This document shows, piece by piece, positions 49,628-59,436 of a DNA stretch of 64,000 nt; the first letter of the stretch is position 1, and each line of letters starts with the position of its first letter. Origin of the DNA: an uncultured Thalassolituus sp. (GTDB taxonomy: Bacteria > Pseudomonadota > Gammaproteobacteria > Pseudomonadales > Oceanobacteraceae); NCBI GenBank assembly GCA_913061435.1, contig CAJXUK010000014.1:1-64000 (forward strand), read 5' to 3'. The position numbers were made by a program, and so were the translations under genes. The notes under the pieces were generated by a model. The model was not told the origin of the DNA. It searched no databases and saw only the letters and a program-made list of their open reading frames with translations.

Positions 49628-51898
49628 ATGAAACCAGAGTTTTCTTCTGATTCCTCTAAAAATTCCAGCATGGGCATAGGGAGTCGCCTAGCTTTAACCG
49701 TGGCACTCTATACTGTCATTACTGCTTTATTGGTTGGCTTAATTATTGGCAGCTTCCAAGTTTGGTCTAACTTACAAGATAGAAAGCTACGAGCTAATGA
49801 ATCGGTAGAAGCGATTATTTCTTCTACCAAACCTTCTATCACTCTGGCTTCGTTCAATTTTAATAACAATTTAAACCAACAATTAATAAATGGGCTCGCA
49901 GCACACCCAGAAATTGTTAACGCCACTATTATTGATACGAAAGGGCGAAATTTTGTTATTGCCGAAAATCCTCAAGCTTGCAAAGGATCTGGGCTGAGCA
50001 CTCTATTACTCGGTAGCAGCAATCAACGAACCTTTCCTTTAAATTATCAAGACACCGATTTAGGGAAGCTTGTTGTTGAGTTAAATTCATGCCATTTAAC
50101 CAAGATGTTCTATCAAGAAATTAAAACCACCCTGGCCTCTAGCTTGATTTTAAGCATTGTCATCGCTTTGTTTATTTTCATTATTTTTTATCAGCTAGTA
50201 AGTTTACCCCTAAGTCGGTTATTAGAACGAATACAACAAGTTAATCCCGCTGAAATTGATTTCTCTACCCTGCAAAAATTTAAAAGTCATCGCAAAGATG
50301 AAATAGGCAGCCTAATTAATCATTTTGCGGATTTACTCCACACAACTTACGAACACATTAATCGTTTAAGAGCAGCAGAACATACTATTAATAATTATTC
50401 GGTAAATTTAGAGGAGTTAGTCTCTAAGCGAACTCAAGCAATTACTGGGATCAACCATCAACTTAAAGAAGCAAACCAAAAGCTTGAGCTGTCTCAAAAA
50501 CTGTCTGAACAATTTAACCATAGCCAATTCAAATTATTAAAAGGTCTTAGTCAAGAATTAAGAACCCCCATTGAAACCAACTTAGGTGTTTTAAAAGACA
50601 CCCTGCCAAGCTGTAGCAACGCTGCAGATCATTCACGCATAGAGAGTCTGATTTCACAAAGTTCAATAATCATCTCAATTTTGGATGAACTAAATCACAT
50701 TGCTGATCTTAAAAACAGTTTTGAGGTCAAACAGTCTAGTCCTTTTTCATTGCAGGATATGCTGCTTAATTTAGAGCAAGATATTCGCCACCAAGAAACT
50801 AAATTGGTGTTAGATGTGCGCATTGATGAATTATTATCGAACGGTCACATTGGCAATACTCAATTAATAGAAAAACTGCTCTTTAATCTAATTGCCAATA
50901 CCTATCAATGCACAAAAGGCAATATGCTTAAAGTGCATTTAACTGAATCTAATCAAAGTGTGCTGATTACTTTTTCTGCTCAAGACCTATACGTTCCCGA
51001 AAACTATTTTGATTTAATGATTTTGCCTCTCAATAATCCCCTTGCACATTCAAACATAACGACATTAGGGTTAGGCTTTGCCAAAGATTTAACAGAATTA
51101 TTGTCTGGAAAAATTAGGCTTTCTATCAATTCTCAGAATGAGCATGAACTATCATTACAGTTGCCCTTACCTTCAAGCGATATTCAGCTGGCAGAGTTAC
51201 GTAATAAAATACCAGAGGGTGGAATTCGCGTTGATATAAACCAACAACTGCTAAACAATCTGGTATCAGATGTGTTGAATAAATGGGATTTAGCCTTTCA
51301 GCTTACTAACGCATGCTCAGACAAACCGGTGTTATTGATTACTGACCAATTAAAAACAGACAATGATACAAGCTGTTTAATTGGTATTGGTAAGGCATTT
51401 GCCGGAAAAGAATGCGTTAATGACGTTCCCTTATTAGCGCTTAATAGCTTTAACGAAGGCTATTTATTCAGTGCCATAAATAACGCCTGTTTAATTACTA
51501 AGAAAGAACAAACTCGCAACCAGCTTACTAAAATACTGTTGGTAGAAGATAACGCTATTAACCGCATGCTAAGCCAACGCTTTCTTAAAAACTTGAGTAC
51601 GGATATAGAAATGGTCGTAAATGGCCAAGAAGCCGTTGAGATATGTAATGGTAAGAAGTTTGATTTGATCTTTATGGATTGCAATATGCCCGTTATGGAT
51701 GGCTTTGTAGCCACCAAGCAGATAAGACGATCTTACCTTAACCAGCACACACCAATTATAGCGCTATCTGGGCTCGATGCAGAAACAGACCGTCAGGCCT
51801 GCCTACAAGCGGGCATGAACGACTTCATTGCCAAACCCTATACTCAAGAACAACTGCATAATGCCATTGCGCAATGGTTACCCGATAATACAATTTAA
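49628..51898 (+). CDS. Hybrid sensor histidine kinase-like protein with degenerate kinase core and intact receiver domain
   Basis: GLSQELRTPIE (Gln in place of phosphoacceptor His), G1 box eroded (FSAQDLYVPENY), intact receiver KILLVEDNAINRML...DLIFMDCNMPVMDG...KPY. Confidence 0.85.
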   Translation: MKPEFSSDSSKNSSMGIGSRLALTVALYTVITALLVGLIIGSFQVWSNLQDRKLRANESVEAIISSTKPSITLASFNFNNNLNQQLINGLAAHPEIVNATIIDTKGRNFVIAENPQACKGSGLSTLLLGSSNQRTFPLNYQDTDLGKLVVELNSCHLTKMFYQEIKTTLASSLILSIVIALFIFIIFYQLVSLPLSRLLERIQQVNPAEIDFSTLQKFKSHRKDEIGSLINHFADLLHTTYEHINRLRAAEHTINNYSVNLEELVSKRTQAITGINHQLKEANQKLELSQKLSEQFNHSQFKLLKGLSQELRTPIETNLGVLKDTLPSCSNAADHSRIESLISQSSIIISILDELNHIADLKNSFEVKQSSPFSLQDMLLNLEQDIRHQETKLVLDVRIDELLSNGHIGNTQLIEKLLFNLIANTYQCTKGNMLKVHLTESNQSVLITFSAQDLYVPENYFDLMILPLNNPLAHSNITTLGLGFAKDLTELLSGKIRLSINSQNEHELSLQLPLPSSDIQLAELRNKIPEGGIRVDINQQLLNNLVSDVLNKWDLAFQLTNACSDKPVLLITDQLKTDNDTSCLIGIGKAFAGKECVNDVPLLALNSFNEGYLFSAINNACLITKKEQTRNQLTKILLVEDNAINRMLSQRFLKNLSTDIEMVVNGQEAVEICNGKKFDLIFMDCNMPVMDGFVATKQIRRSYLNQHTPIIALSGLDAETDRQACLQAGMNDFIAKPYTQEQLHNAIAQWLPDNTI

Positions 51899-51915
51899 AT
51901 GCCACGCTGGCAGTG

Positions 51916-52386
51916 CTAACTAAGCGCTGCCAGCATATCTTTTAATTTATCACGCAGTTCAATCACTTGCTCTGGACTAGCTTGTGCACCACACAACAAA
52001 TCAAGTGGGATATGCTGTGCTTTATGCCTAAGCTGAGCGCCTTTGTCTGTAAGTGTGACAAGAACTACCCGCTCGTCTTTATCGCTGCGCTGGCGAGCTA
52101 ATAAGCCTTTCGACTCCATGCGTTTTAATAATGGAGTCACAGTTCCTGTATCCAATCGAAGACGCTGAGTTAAGTGACTAATGGGCAGTTCAAATACGCC
52201 TTCTTCTGATGACTGCCAAAGAACCAGCATTACCAAATATTGCGGGTAAGTTAGGTCCAAGGGCTTTAATAAAGGCGTATAGCCTTGAGTAATTAAGCGC
52301 GACAAACTGTATACACTGAAACAAAGTTGATTATCCAAATGCAATAACGGCATTGGTGTTAACACTTTTTCAGGTAAATCAGCCAT
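51916..52386 (-). CDS. MarR family regulator, OhrR-like
   Basis: LHLDNQLCFSVYSLSRLITQGYTPLLKPLDLTYPQYLVMLVLW. Confidence 0.88.
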   Translation of the reverse strand: MADLPEKVLTPMPLLHLDNQLCFSVYSLSRLITQGYTPLLKPLDLTYPQYLVMLVLWQSSEEGVFELPISHLTQRLRLDTGTVTPLLKRMESKGLLARQRSDKDERVVLVTLTDKGAQLRHKAQHIPLDLLCGAQASPEQVIELRDKLKDMLAALS

Positions 52387-52387
52387 A

Positions 52388-52867
52388 TTAACCCTTTAAT
52401 GCTTTTTCGATGTCAGCTTTTAGAGCTTCTGGTTTAGTCGTCGATGCATAACGAACCGCTTTACCCTGTTTATTCACCAGAAACTTGGTAAAATTCCATT
52501 TGATTTTCTTAGATCCCAACAAGCCTGGGGCCAGAGCTTTTAAGTCTTGGTAAATCGGTGCTGCATTGTCGCCATTGACATCTATCTTAGAAAACACGGG
52601 AAAGCTAACGCCGTAATTCTTTTGGCAAAAACTGGCGATCTCACTATCTGCGCCTTTTTCTTGCTCACCAAACTGGTTGCATGGAAAACCTAACACCACC
52701 AACCCCTGATCTTTGTAGTCTTTATACAATGATTCTAAACCTTCATATTGGTTCGTAAATCCGCATTTACTGGCGGTATTTACAATCAAGGCAACCTTAC
52801 CTTCATATTCAGATAAATCTTGCTCTTCACCTGATAGCAATGGCATTTTTCTATTAAAAATTGACAT
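52388..52867 (-). CDS. Glutathione peroxidase
   Basis: NTASKCGFTNQYEGLE, LGFPCNQFGEQEKG, KWNFTKFLV. Confidence 0.94.
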   Translation of the reverse strand: MSIFNRKMPLLSGEEQDLSEYEGKVALIVNTASKCGFTNQYEGLESLYKDYKDQGLVVLGFPCNQFGEQEKGADSEIASFCQKNYGVSFPVFSKIDVNGDNAAPIYQDLKALAPGLLGSKKIKWNFTKFLVNKQGKAVRYASTTKPEALKADIEKALKG

Positions 52868-52929
52868 AAAACACTCCCAAAAAAACAGTGATTAAACGTG
52901 CGTTAGCAACATTTAAGTTTGTTAAAATA

Positions 52930-52995
52930 CAAAACCCATTGGTTGACTATACATTGCTCAATATATGCACACAATGGTTTTGCACAATTTAATTG
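52930..52995. promoter_or_regulatory. Nested inverted repeats and OhrR-like palindrome upstream of gpx-ohrR
   Basis: CAAAACCCATTG...CAATGGTTTTG, inner CATTG-N15-CAATG, and CAATT-T-AATTG. Confidence 0.5.
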
Positions 52996-53005
52996 CCCAA
53001 AATAA

Positions 53006-53428
53006 CTATTCCTGCTTATCTGCAGCAAGTGGTTCAAGTTTTAATGACACCGAATTAATACAATAACGCAAACCAGTAGGCGCAGGGCCATCAGTAAAAA
53101 CATGGCCCAAATGAGCGTCACAGCGCTGACAAACAACTTCGGTGCGCACCATAAAATGACTGGTATCTTTATGCTCATCAATGACCGATTCATTAACCGG
53201 CTGACTAAAGCTTGGCCAACCGCAACCCGCATCAAATTTTGAAGTTGAATCAAAAAGCACTTCATCACAGCAAATACAGCGATAACGCCCCGCTATAGTA
53301 CAATCGTGATACTCACCACTATAAGGATGCTCTGTCCCTTTTTCGCGAGTTACGTAATAACTTTTATCATCAAGCTGCTCAGACCACTGCTGAGGGGTTT
53401 TTACTACTTTGTTTTTATCTGCAGTCAT
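53006..53428 (-). CDS. msrB: Peptide-methionine (R)-S-oxide reductase MsrB
   Basis: [55 protein letters not shown]. Confidence 0.96.
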   Translation of the reverse strand: MTADKNKVVKTPQQWSEQLDDKSYYVTREKGTEHPYSGEYHDCTIAGRYRCICCDEVLFDSTSKFDAGCGWPSFSQPVNESVIDEHKDTSHFMVRTEVVCQRCDAHLGHVFTDGPAPTGLRYCINSVSLKLEPLAADKQE

Positions 53429-53581
53429 TATTTAATACTCACTTCAATGTCTGTAATTCTTCAGCATTCAAGAGTATCATTAGCCGATAGTAATTTTTAT
53501 GAATCTTTACTTAACTTTTATTTTTAATTCTTATTAATTATTTTTAATTTATAACGTTACCCTTAAGGCGGAGTGCGCTTC

Positions 53582-54799
53582 ATGCAGGATATTCTTAAAT
53601 CCAATAAACTGGCCAATGTTTTCTACGATATTCGTGGGCCTGTTGCGCATGCCGCCAAAAAAATGGAAGAAGATGGGCATCGCATCCTAAAGTTGAATAT
53701 TGGCAACCCAAAGCCTTTTGGCCTCGATGCACCGGATGAAATCATACAAGATGTGATTTTGAACTTACCTGATTCTGAAGGCTACAGCGATTCCAAGGGG
53801 TTATTTTCGGCTCGTAAAGCAATTATGCAATACAGCCAACAAAAAGGGATTAAAGACGTTGGCATTGAAGATATTATTTTAGGTAATGGGGTCAGCGAGC
53901 TCATTGTTATGTCGATGCAAGGGTTATTAAACAGCGGCGACGAAGTGCTTATTCCATCACCCGATTATCCTCTTTGGACAGGAGCTGTTAGCTTAGGCGG
54001 CGGCACACCCATTCATTACCATTGTGATGAAGGTGCTAATTGGTTCCCAGATATGGATGATATTCGCAAAAAAGTGAATAAGAAAACCAAAGCCCTGGTA
54101 TTAATTAACCCAAATAATCCAACCGGTGCCGTTTACCCTGATGAAGTTTTGTTGGAGTTAATTCAAATTGCCAGAGAAAATAATCTTATTATTTTCTCTG
54201 ATGAAATCTACGATAAAATATTATTTGATGGTATTACCCATACTTCGACAGCGTCTCTTGCCGAAGATATTTTATTCATTACCTTTAACGGTCTGTCTAA
54301 AAACTACCGCTTAGCGGGCTTTCGTGCTGGCTGGATGATTATTAGTGGTGCCAAGCACATCGCCAAAGATTACATTGAAGGCCTAGAAATGCTGGCGTCT
54401 ATGCGCCTGTGCTCCAACGTACCCTCGCAACATGCGATTCAAACGTCTCTTGGCGGCTACCAAAGCATTAATGACTTGGTCACACCTGGGGGGCGTATTT
54501 ATGAACAGCGCAATATTGCCTATGAAGCACTTAATAGCATACCGGGAATCAGTTGTACTAAACCTATGGGGGCTTTATATTGCTTCCCGAAAATAGACAC
54601 TAAAAAATTCAATATACGCAACGATGAGCGCATGGTATTGGATTTATTAGAGCAGCAGAAAATTCTGATTGTTCACGGAAGTGCTTTCAATTGGAAAAAA
54701 CCTGATCATTTTCGAGTTGTTTTCTTACCGCGCCCAGAAGATTTAACCGTAGCGCTGGATAAGATGAAACAGTTCTTTTCGACTTACCAGCAGCTTTAA
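53582..54799 (+). CDS. alaA: Pyridoxal phosphate-dependent aminotransferase, AlaA-like
   Basis: YDIRGPVAHAAKKMEEDGHRILKLNIGNP, SKNYRLAGFRAGW; ATG at 53582. Confidence 0.92.
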   Translation: MQDILKSNKLANVFYDIRGPVAHAAKKMEEDGHRILKLNIGNPKPFGLDAPDEIIQDVILNLPDSEGYSDSKGLFSARKAIMQYSQQKGIKDVGIEDIILGNGVSELIVMSMQGLLNSGDEVLIPSPDYPLWTGAVSLGGGTPIHYHCDEGANWFPDMDDIRKKVNKKTKALVLINPNNPTGAVYPDEVLLELIQIARENNLIIFSDEIYDKILFDGITHTSTASLAEDILFITFNGLSKNYRLAGFRAGWMIISGAKHIAKDYIEGLEMLASMRLCSNVPSQHAIQTSLGGYQSINDLVTPGGRIYEQRNIAYEALNSIPGISCTKPMGALYCFPKIDTKKFNIRNDERMVLDLLEQQKILIVHGSAFNWKKPDHFRVVFLPRPEDLTVALDKMKQFFSTYQQL

Positions 54800-54834
54800 G
54801 CTGTTGGTAACCCCTGCAATGACTGTGACCCGCT

Positions 54835-55242
54835 ATGTTAGACGTTCATATTGATGATTTTTTTAAAGACTGCGCGACAATCTTGCTGCTTGGCTTTAAA
54901 TATTTTCCTGCCAAACAGATTCTTTATATTGAGGATATTTGTGGCCCAGATCAAGTGGATGAATTTGGTTTGCACAGCCATCGTCACTTAGCTGCTTTAG
55001 GGGCGGTTATGTGGTTACAAGAAGAAGGCTATATCCGCTTTAGTGAGTTGAATCGACAGGAATCCGTCGACAACTTTGTATTAGCGAGTAAAGCCTTTAC
55101 TCGCTTGCTAAGCGCCAATCGTGAAGACCCTTCAACGACCTTGGCTAAAGAGATAGAGTATGCTCATTTACAAAGCGATTCTTTATCGTTAGCACGTTTA
55201 ATACAACAGCATTTTTTAACTGTTGATCATGCAAAAATATAA
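54835..55242 (+). CDS. Conserved-looking hypothetical protein
   Basis: 135 aa ORF with codon bias like neighbours; no domain recognised. Confidence 0.7.
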   Translation: MLDVHIDDFFKDCATILLLGFKYFPAKQILYIEDICGPDQVDEFGLHSHRHLAALGAVMWLQEEGYIRFSELNRQESVDNFVLASKAFTRLLSANREDPSTTLAKEIEYAHLQSDSLSLARLIQQHFLTVDHAKI

Positions 55243-55390
55243 GTTTGTTTATATTCCCTTGCTGCATAAAAATGTCTATTTTCATCTTAATGCTTTTAAA
55301 ATTACTGCTTCCTGATAAAATACGAATCGTTATCATTAACGCTTTAAATAACGGCTAAAACCGAAAAAACACCCCATATTAGGAGTTAAC

Positions 55391-56404
55391 ATGCGTTCTA
55401 TATTTTTAACAGCATTTCTGGCTTGCTCAACCTTACTGCCGAGCCTCGCCAACGCTGAACAAGTGAATATTTACTCATTTCGCCAGCCGTTTCTTATTGA
55501 ACCTATTTTAGCTGAATTTACCAACAAAACAGGGATAGAGACCAAGGTTATTTTTGCTAAAAATGGTCTCATTCAGCGCATTAAACGCGAAGGTGAATTA
55601 TCTCCCGCGGATATTGTTTTAACTTCGAATTTTAGTAAGTTACTGGAATTAAAAGACGCCGGACTGAGCCAACCTTTTACTGCATCTAACACATTAACAA
55701 CCAATATCGCACCTCAATACCGCGATTCTAAAAATCATTGGTTAGCATTAACCCAGCGGGTACGAAATATTTATTCATCTAAGCGTAACACTGATGATTT
55801 TACCAACATACGCTATGAAGATTTAGCCGACGAGCGCTTCAAAGGGCGCATTTGCACACGCTCTGGTAAGCATCCATATAATTTGGGTTTAGTCGCCTCT
55901 ATGATTGCGCACCATGGTGAAGTCGAAACAGAAACTTGGTTAAAAGGAGTTAAAGCTAACCTTGCGCGCAAACCTCAGGGGAATGATCGATCTCAAGTTA
56001 AAGCCATTAAAGAAGGCTTATGTGATGTCTCTTTAGGCAACAGTTATTATTTGGGTAAAATGTTACAAGATCCTAATCAAGTTGAGTGGGCCAATGCAGT
56101 TAACTTGCATTTCCCTAACCAACAAGATCGTGGTTCGCACATCAATGTCTCTGGAGCAATCATTGCCAAGTATGCGCCTCACAAGCAATCAGCTCAGCAA
56201 CTGCTCGAGTTTTTATCTTCTGATACAGCTCAAAACTTATACGCTGAGTTAAATATGGAATACCCTATTTCTGATACTGCTAAAACCTCTGATTTAGTGG
56301 CCAGTTGGGGCCAATTTAAGGCTGATAAACTGCCACTAGAAAAGATTGCCGAATATCGCAAGCAAGCTTTAAAACTCATTGATAAAGTGCATTTCGATCT
56401 ATAA
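55391..56404 (+). CDS. Fe(3+) ABC transporter substrate-binding protein
   Basis: Signal peptide, VNIYSFRQPFLIEPILAEFTNKTGIETKVIFAKNGLIQRIKREG; GNSYYLGKM iron-binding Tyr pair. Confidence 0.92.
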   Translation: MRSIFLTAFLACSTLLPSLANAEQVNIYSFRQPFLIEPILAEFTNKTGIETKVIFAKNGLIQRIKREGELSPADIVLTSNFSKLLELKDAGLSQPFTASNTLTTNIAPQYRDSKNHWLALTQRVRNIYSSKRNTDDFTNIRYEDLADERFKGRICTRSGKHPYNLGLVASMIAHHGEVETETWLKGVKANLARKPQGNDRSQVKAIKEGLCDVSLGNSYYLGKMLQDPNQVEWANAVNLHFPNQQDRGSHINVSGAIIAKYAPHKQSAQQLLEFLSSDTAQNLYAELNMEYPISDTAKTSDLVASWGQFKADKLPLEKIAEYRKQALKLIDKVHFDL

Positions 56405-58075
56405 ATGACCAATAATCAAAGCTCAAGCCCGCGTTTTGCGGGCTTTGTTATGTCTGTAAGCACGACAATTATTAGTTTAATTTTGTTATTGCCAATTGCT
56501 GCGCTGTTTATAGAAGCTACAACGGGATTATTTTCATCAGCGACAGACGCTATTGATTCAACGTTTGCTGATTTAGTCGATACGGTACTGCTTCAGTATT
56601 TGCAAAATAGTTTAACCATTGTTAGCCAAACTCTTTTATTTGCTTGTTTATTTGCTGTTGCCCCAGCCTGGTGGTGTGCACATTATTCATTTTCTGGGCG
56701 CAAATATTTACAGTGGTTAATGGTTTTTCCTTTAGCTATTCCTGCTTATATTTCTGCTTATATTTATACAGACGCATTGGATTACGCTGGCCCTATACAA
56801 TCGACTCTTCGTGAATTTTTTAACTGGCAGTCTCCACAAGACTATTGGTTTTTTGATATTCGTAGTCATTGGGGTGCAAGCTTAATGCTAGGGCTTTCGT
56901 TATATCCCTATATCTTTTTATTGCTGCGTAATGCGTTTGAACAACGCTCACGCAACCTAGCGCAAGCTGCAAAAATGCTAGGAGCCAGTGACCGAAAAAT
57001 TTTTTGGACCATTCATTTACCTTTAGCACGGCCTGCTTTAGCGATTGGCTGCACCCTCGTTGCGATGGAGTCATTAGCCGATTACGGCACCGTGCAACTC
57101 TTTGCGATTAATACTTTAACAACAGCCATTTATGATAGCTGGCTGGTATATGGAAGCTTAGCGAGTGCCGCTAAAATATCCTGCTTAACCTTATTGTTTG
57201 TTATTATCCTGGTTGTTTTTGAGAAAAATAGTCGCAAAAAACAACAACACTTTGATAGTCGTAGCCATCACCCAAATGAAAGATTACCCGCTAGTCATCT
57301 AAAAACTGCGTATATATGGCTAGTATGCGGTCTTATTGTTTGTCTTGGTTTTTTTATTCCGCTCTTAACCTTGGTTGAATATTGTGTCACTTACATTGAT
57401 CAAAATCTCAATGACACAATAATTGCTCACAGCAAAAGTACTTTTTTCTTGGCAGCCATAGCTGCGTTAACAGCAACTTCTATTGCTTTGTTATTTAATA
57501 GTCAGCAGCGTTTTATCCCTTGTACCAGCAATCAACTAAAGCTCAGTTTATCATCGCTAGGATATGCTATCCCAGGAACTGTTCTTGCTATTGGTATATT
57601 GATTCCCTTAAGTCAACTTGATTTATGGAGCAATCGCTTTATAACCAGCATGGGTTTTGAAAAAGTAGGTTTGATTTTTTCTGGAACCAGTTTTGCTCTT
57701 ATTTTAGCGTTTGTTATTCGTTTCGCAGCCATCAGTAATGGTAGTATTCAAGCAGCATATCAACGCATTCCACATAATTTAGATGATGCTTCTAAGCTTT
57801 TAAAAGCTTCTAAAATAAAAACTTTCAGAAAAATTCACCTACCTATTATGTCCCCAGCCATTTTGAGTGCATTTTTATTGGTGTTTATCGAATGTGTTAA
57901 AGAATTACCCGCATCTTTATTGTTGCGTCCCTTTGACTTTGAAACTCTTGCGACTTATGTTTACCAGTTTGCATCTGACGAACAGCTAGAGCATGCCGCT
58001 TCTGCAGCTTTGCTGATCATTATCGTGAGTTTAATTCCTATTCTTCTGCTTAGTCGCAGCCAGAAAATGCAGTAA
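56405..58075 (+). CDS. Iron ABC transporter permease (FbpB-like, duplicated permease domain)
   Basis: Two BPD-type permease halves with EAA loops (EQRSRNLAQAAKMLGASDRKIF; RIPHNLDDASKLLKASKIKTF). Confidence 0.92.
   Translation: MTNNQSSSPRFAGFVMSVSTTIISLILLLPIAALFIEATTGLFSSATDAIDSTFADLVDTVLLQYLQNSLTIVSQTLLFACLFAVAPAWWCAHYSFSGRKYLQWLMVFPLAIPAYISAYIYTDALDYAGPIQSTLREFFNWQSPQDYWFFDIRSHWGASLMLGLSLYPYIFLLLRNAFEQRSRNLAQAAKMLGASDRKIFWTIHLPLARPALAIGCTLVAMESLADYGTVQLFAINTLTTAIYDSWLVYGSLASAAKISCLTLLFVIILVVFEKNSRKKQQHFDSRSHHPNERLPASHLKTAYIWLVCGLIVCLGFFIPLLTLVEYCVTYIDQNLNDTIIAHSKSTFFLAAIAALTATSIALLFNSQQRFIPCTSNQLKLSLSSLGYAIPGTVLAIGILIPLSQLDLWSNRFITSMGFEKVGLIFSGTSFALILAFVIRFAAISNGSIQAAYQRIPHNLDDASKLLKASKIKTFRKIHLPIMSPAILSAFLLVFIECVKELPASLLLRPFDFETLATYVYQFASDEQLEHAASAALLIIIVSLIPILLLSRSQKMQ
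56425..56445 (+). promoter_or_regulatory. Strong hairpin 20 bp after the substrate-binding protein stop codon, within the annotated 5' end of the permease ORF
   Basis: AAGCCCGC-GTTTT-GCGGGCTT perfect 8-bp stem. Confidence 0.7.
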
Positions 58076-58089
58076 CGAGATTCGGTGGA

Positions 58090-59295
58090 ATGTTTAATAA
58101 AACTGTAAAAAAGCAGCCTTCAAGTACACGGGCCAATAGTGAGCATTCTGCCCAAACGATGCGTCTCAACGCTGCAGGTGATGATCGCGACCATCATCAG
58201 AAAGCCGTTGAAGTTAATCATATAAACGTTAAATTTGGTGAAACCGACGTTTTAAAAAACCTTACTTTTGATTTACAAGCTGGCGAGATATTGTGCTTAT
58301 TAGGCCCTAGTGGCTGTGGTAAAACAACCGCTTTAAAAGCCATAGCCGGATTAATTACACCCGAATTTGGTCAAATTGATTTATTTGATCAAATCGTTTT
58401 TTCTAACATTTCCTCAAACAAAGACTTCAAGGATACCGAATCAAATCCTAAAAGTTATGCCCCTTTGATTAATGTAGCAGCAGAAAAACGATCCATTGGT
58501 TTCATTTTTCAAGATTATGCGCTGTTTCCCCACATGACCATAGGCCAAAATATTGCTTATGGGCTAACAACATTCTCTAAACAAGAAAAGCAGCAACGAA
58601 TTACAGAAACGTTAGCATTAGTAGAATTGCCAGATATGATGGAACGATATCCTCATGAGCTTTCTGGCGGTCAGCAACAACGCATCGCCGTTGCTCGCGC
58701 GCTTGCTCCTAAGCCTCAACTTTTACTGATGGACGAACCATTTTCTAACATAGATGGGCAAGTAAAACGTCGCATGATGGCGGATTTAAGACAATTATTA
58801 AAAAACCATAATATAAGCTGTATTTTTGTCACCCACGCTAAAGAAGAGGCGTTTGCTTTTGCTGACAAAACAGCAGTCATGTCTGCTGGGCTAATCGCTC
58901 AATTCGATACCCCGGCAAAGGTTTACAATCAACCCAAAACCCTCGATGTCGCAAGTTTTATGGAATCGGGCAATTTAGCCAGCTTGTCACATAGCCAGCA
59001 GCTATTAGATAACGTCAGCCCTAAATGGCCTAGAGATTTAGACAATTCTGGATTTTGGTTGTTTAAACCTCAACACATTCACATTCATCGCAGTCGTCAA
59101 CAAACAGGTATAAAGGTTAGCAATATAACTTTTGTTGGCCGCGGCTATCAGTACGATATCAGTATTCAATTAAACAAGCACAAACCAGACGAGTTAATTA
59201 TGTGGAAAGTTGAGCATGAAACTTTGCTTGAGCTCAATGTGGGAGACAATATTTCGCTAGAATACACCAAAATACCCCACTGGATTGTTAATTAA
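58090..59295 (+). CDS. Iron ABC transporter ATP-binding protein (FbpC-like)
   Basis: GPSGCGKTT, LSGGQQQRIAVARAL, LLMDEPFSNID. Confidence 0.92.
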   Translation: MFNKTVKKQPSSTRANSEHSAQTMRLNAAGDDRDHHQKAVEVNHINVKFGETDVLKNLTFDLQAGEILCLLGPSGCGKTTALKAIAGLITPEFGQIDLFDQIVFSNISSNKDFKDTESNPKSYAPLINVAAEKRSIGFIFQDYALFPHMTIGQNIAYGLTTFSKQEKQQRITETLALVELPDMMERYPHELSGGQQQRIAVARALAPKPQLLLMDEPFSNIDGQVKRRMMADLRQLLKNHNISCIFVTHAKEEAFAFADKTAVMSAGLIAQFDTPAKVYNQPKTLDVASFMESGNLASLSHSQQLLDNVSPKWPRDLDNSGFWLFKPQHIHIHRSRQQTGIKVSNITFVGRGYQYDISIQLNKHKPDELIMWKVEHETLLELNVGDNISLEYTKIPHWIVN

Positions 59296-59436
59296 CTCTT
59301 ACTGGGCAAATATAGCAGACATTCATAGCATTGATTAAAACACACTATTTCAATAACTTGGCTTGTGTTTATAATGTGTTACTAATTTAAGTAGTTTTAG
59401 GTTTTAGCTTTATGGATAAACAATAACGGATTTCTA

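Noticed and set aside
51905-51935. Stem GCTGGCAGtGC...GCgCTGCCAGC between the hybrid kinase and ohrR-like gene
   Set aside because: It overlaps the ohrR-like C-terminal codons and lacks a T-tract; possibly a convergent terminator, but not strong enough to call.
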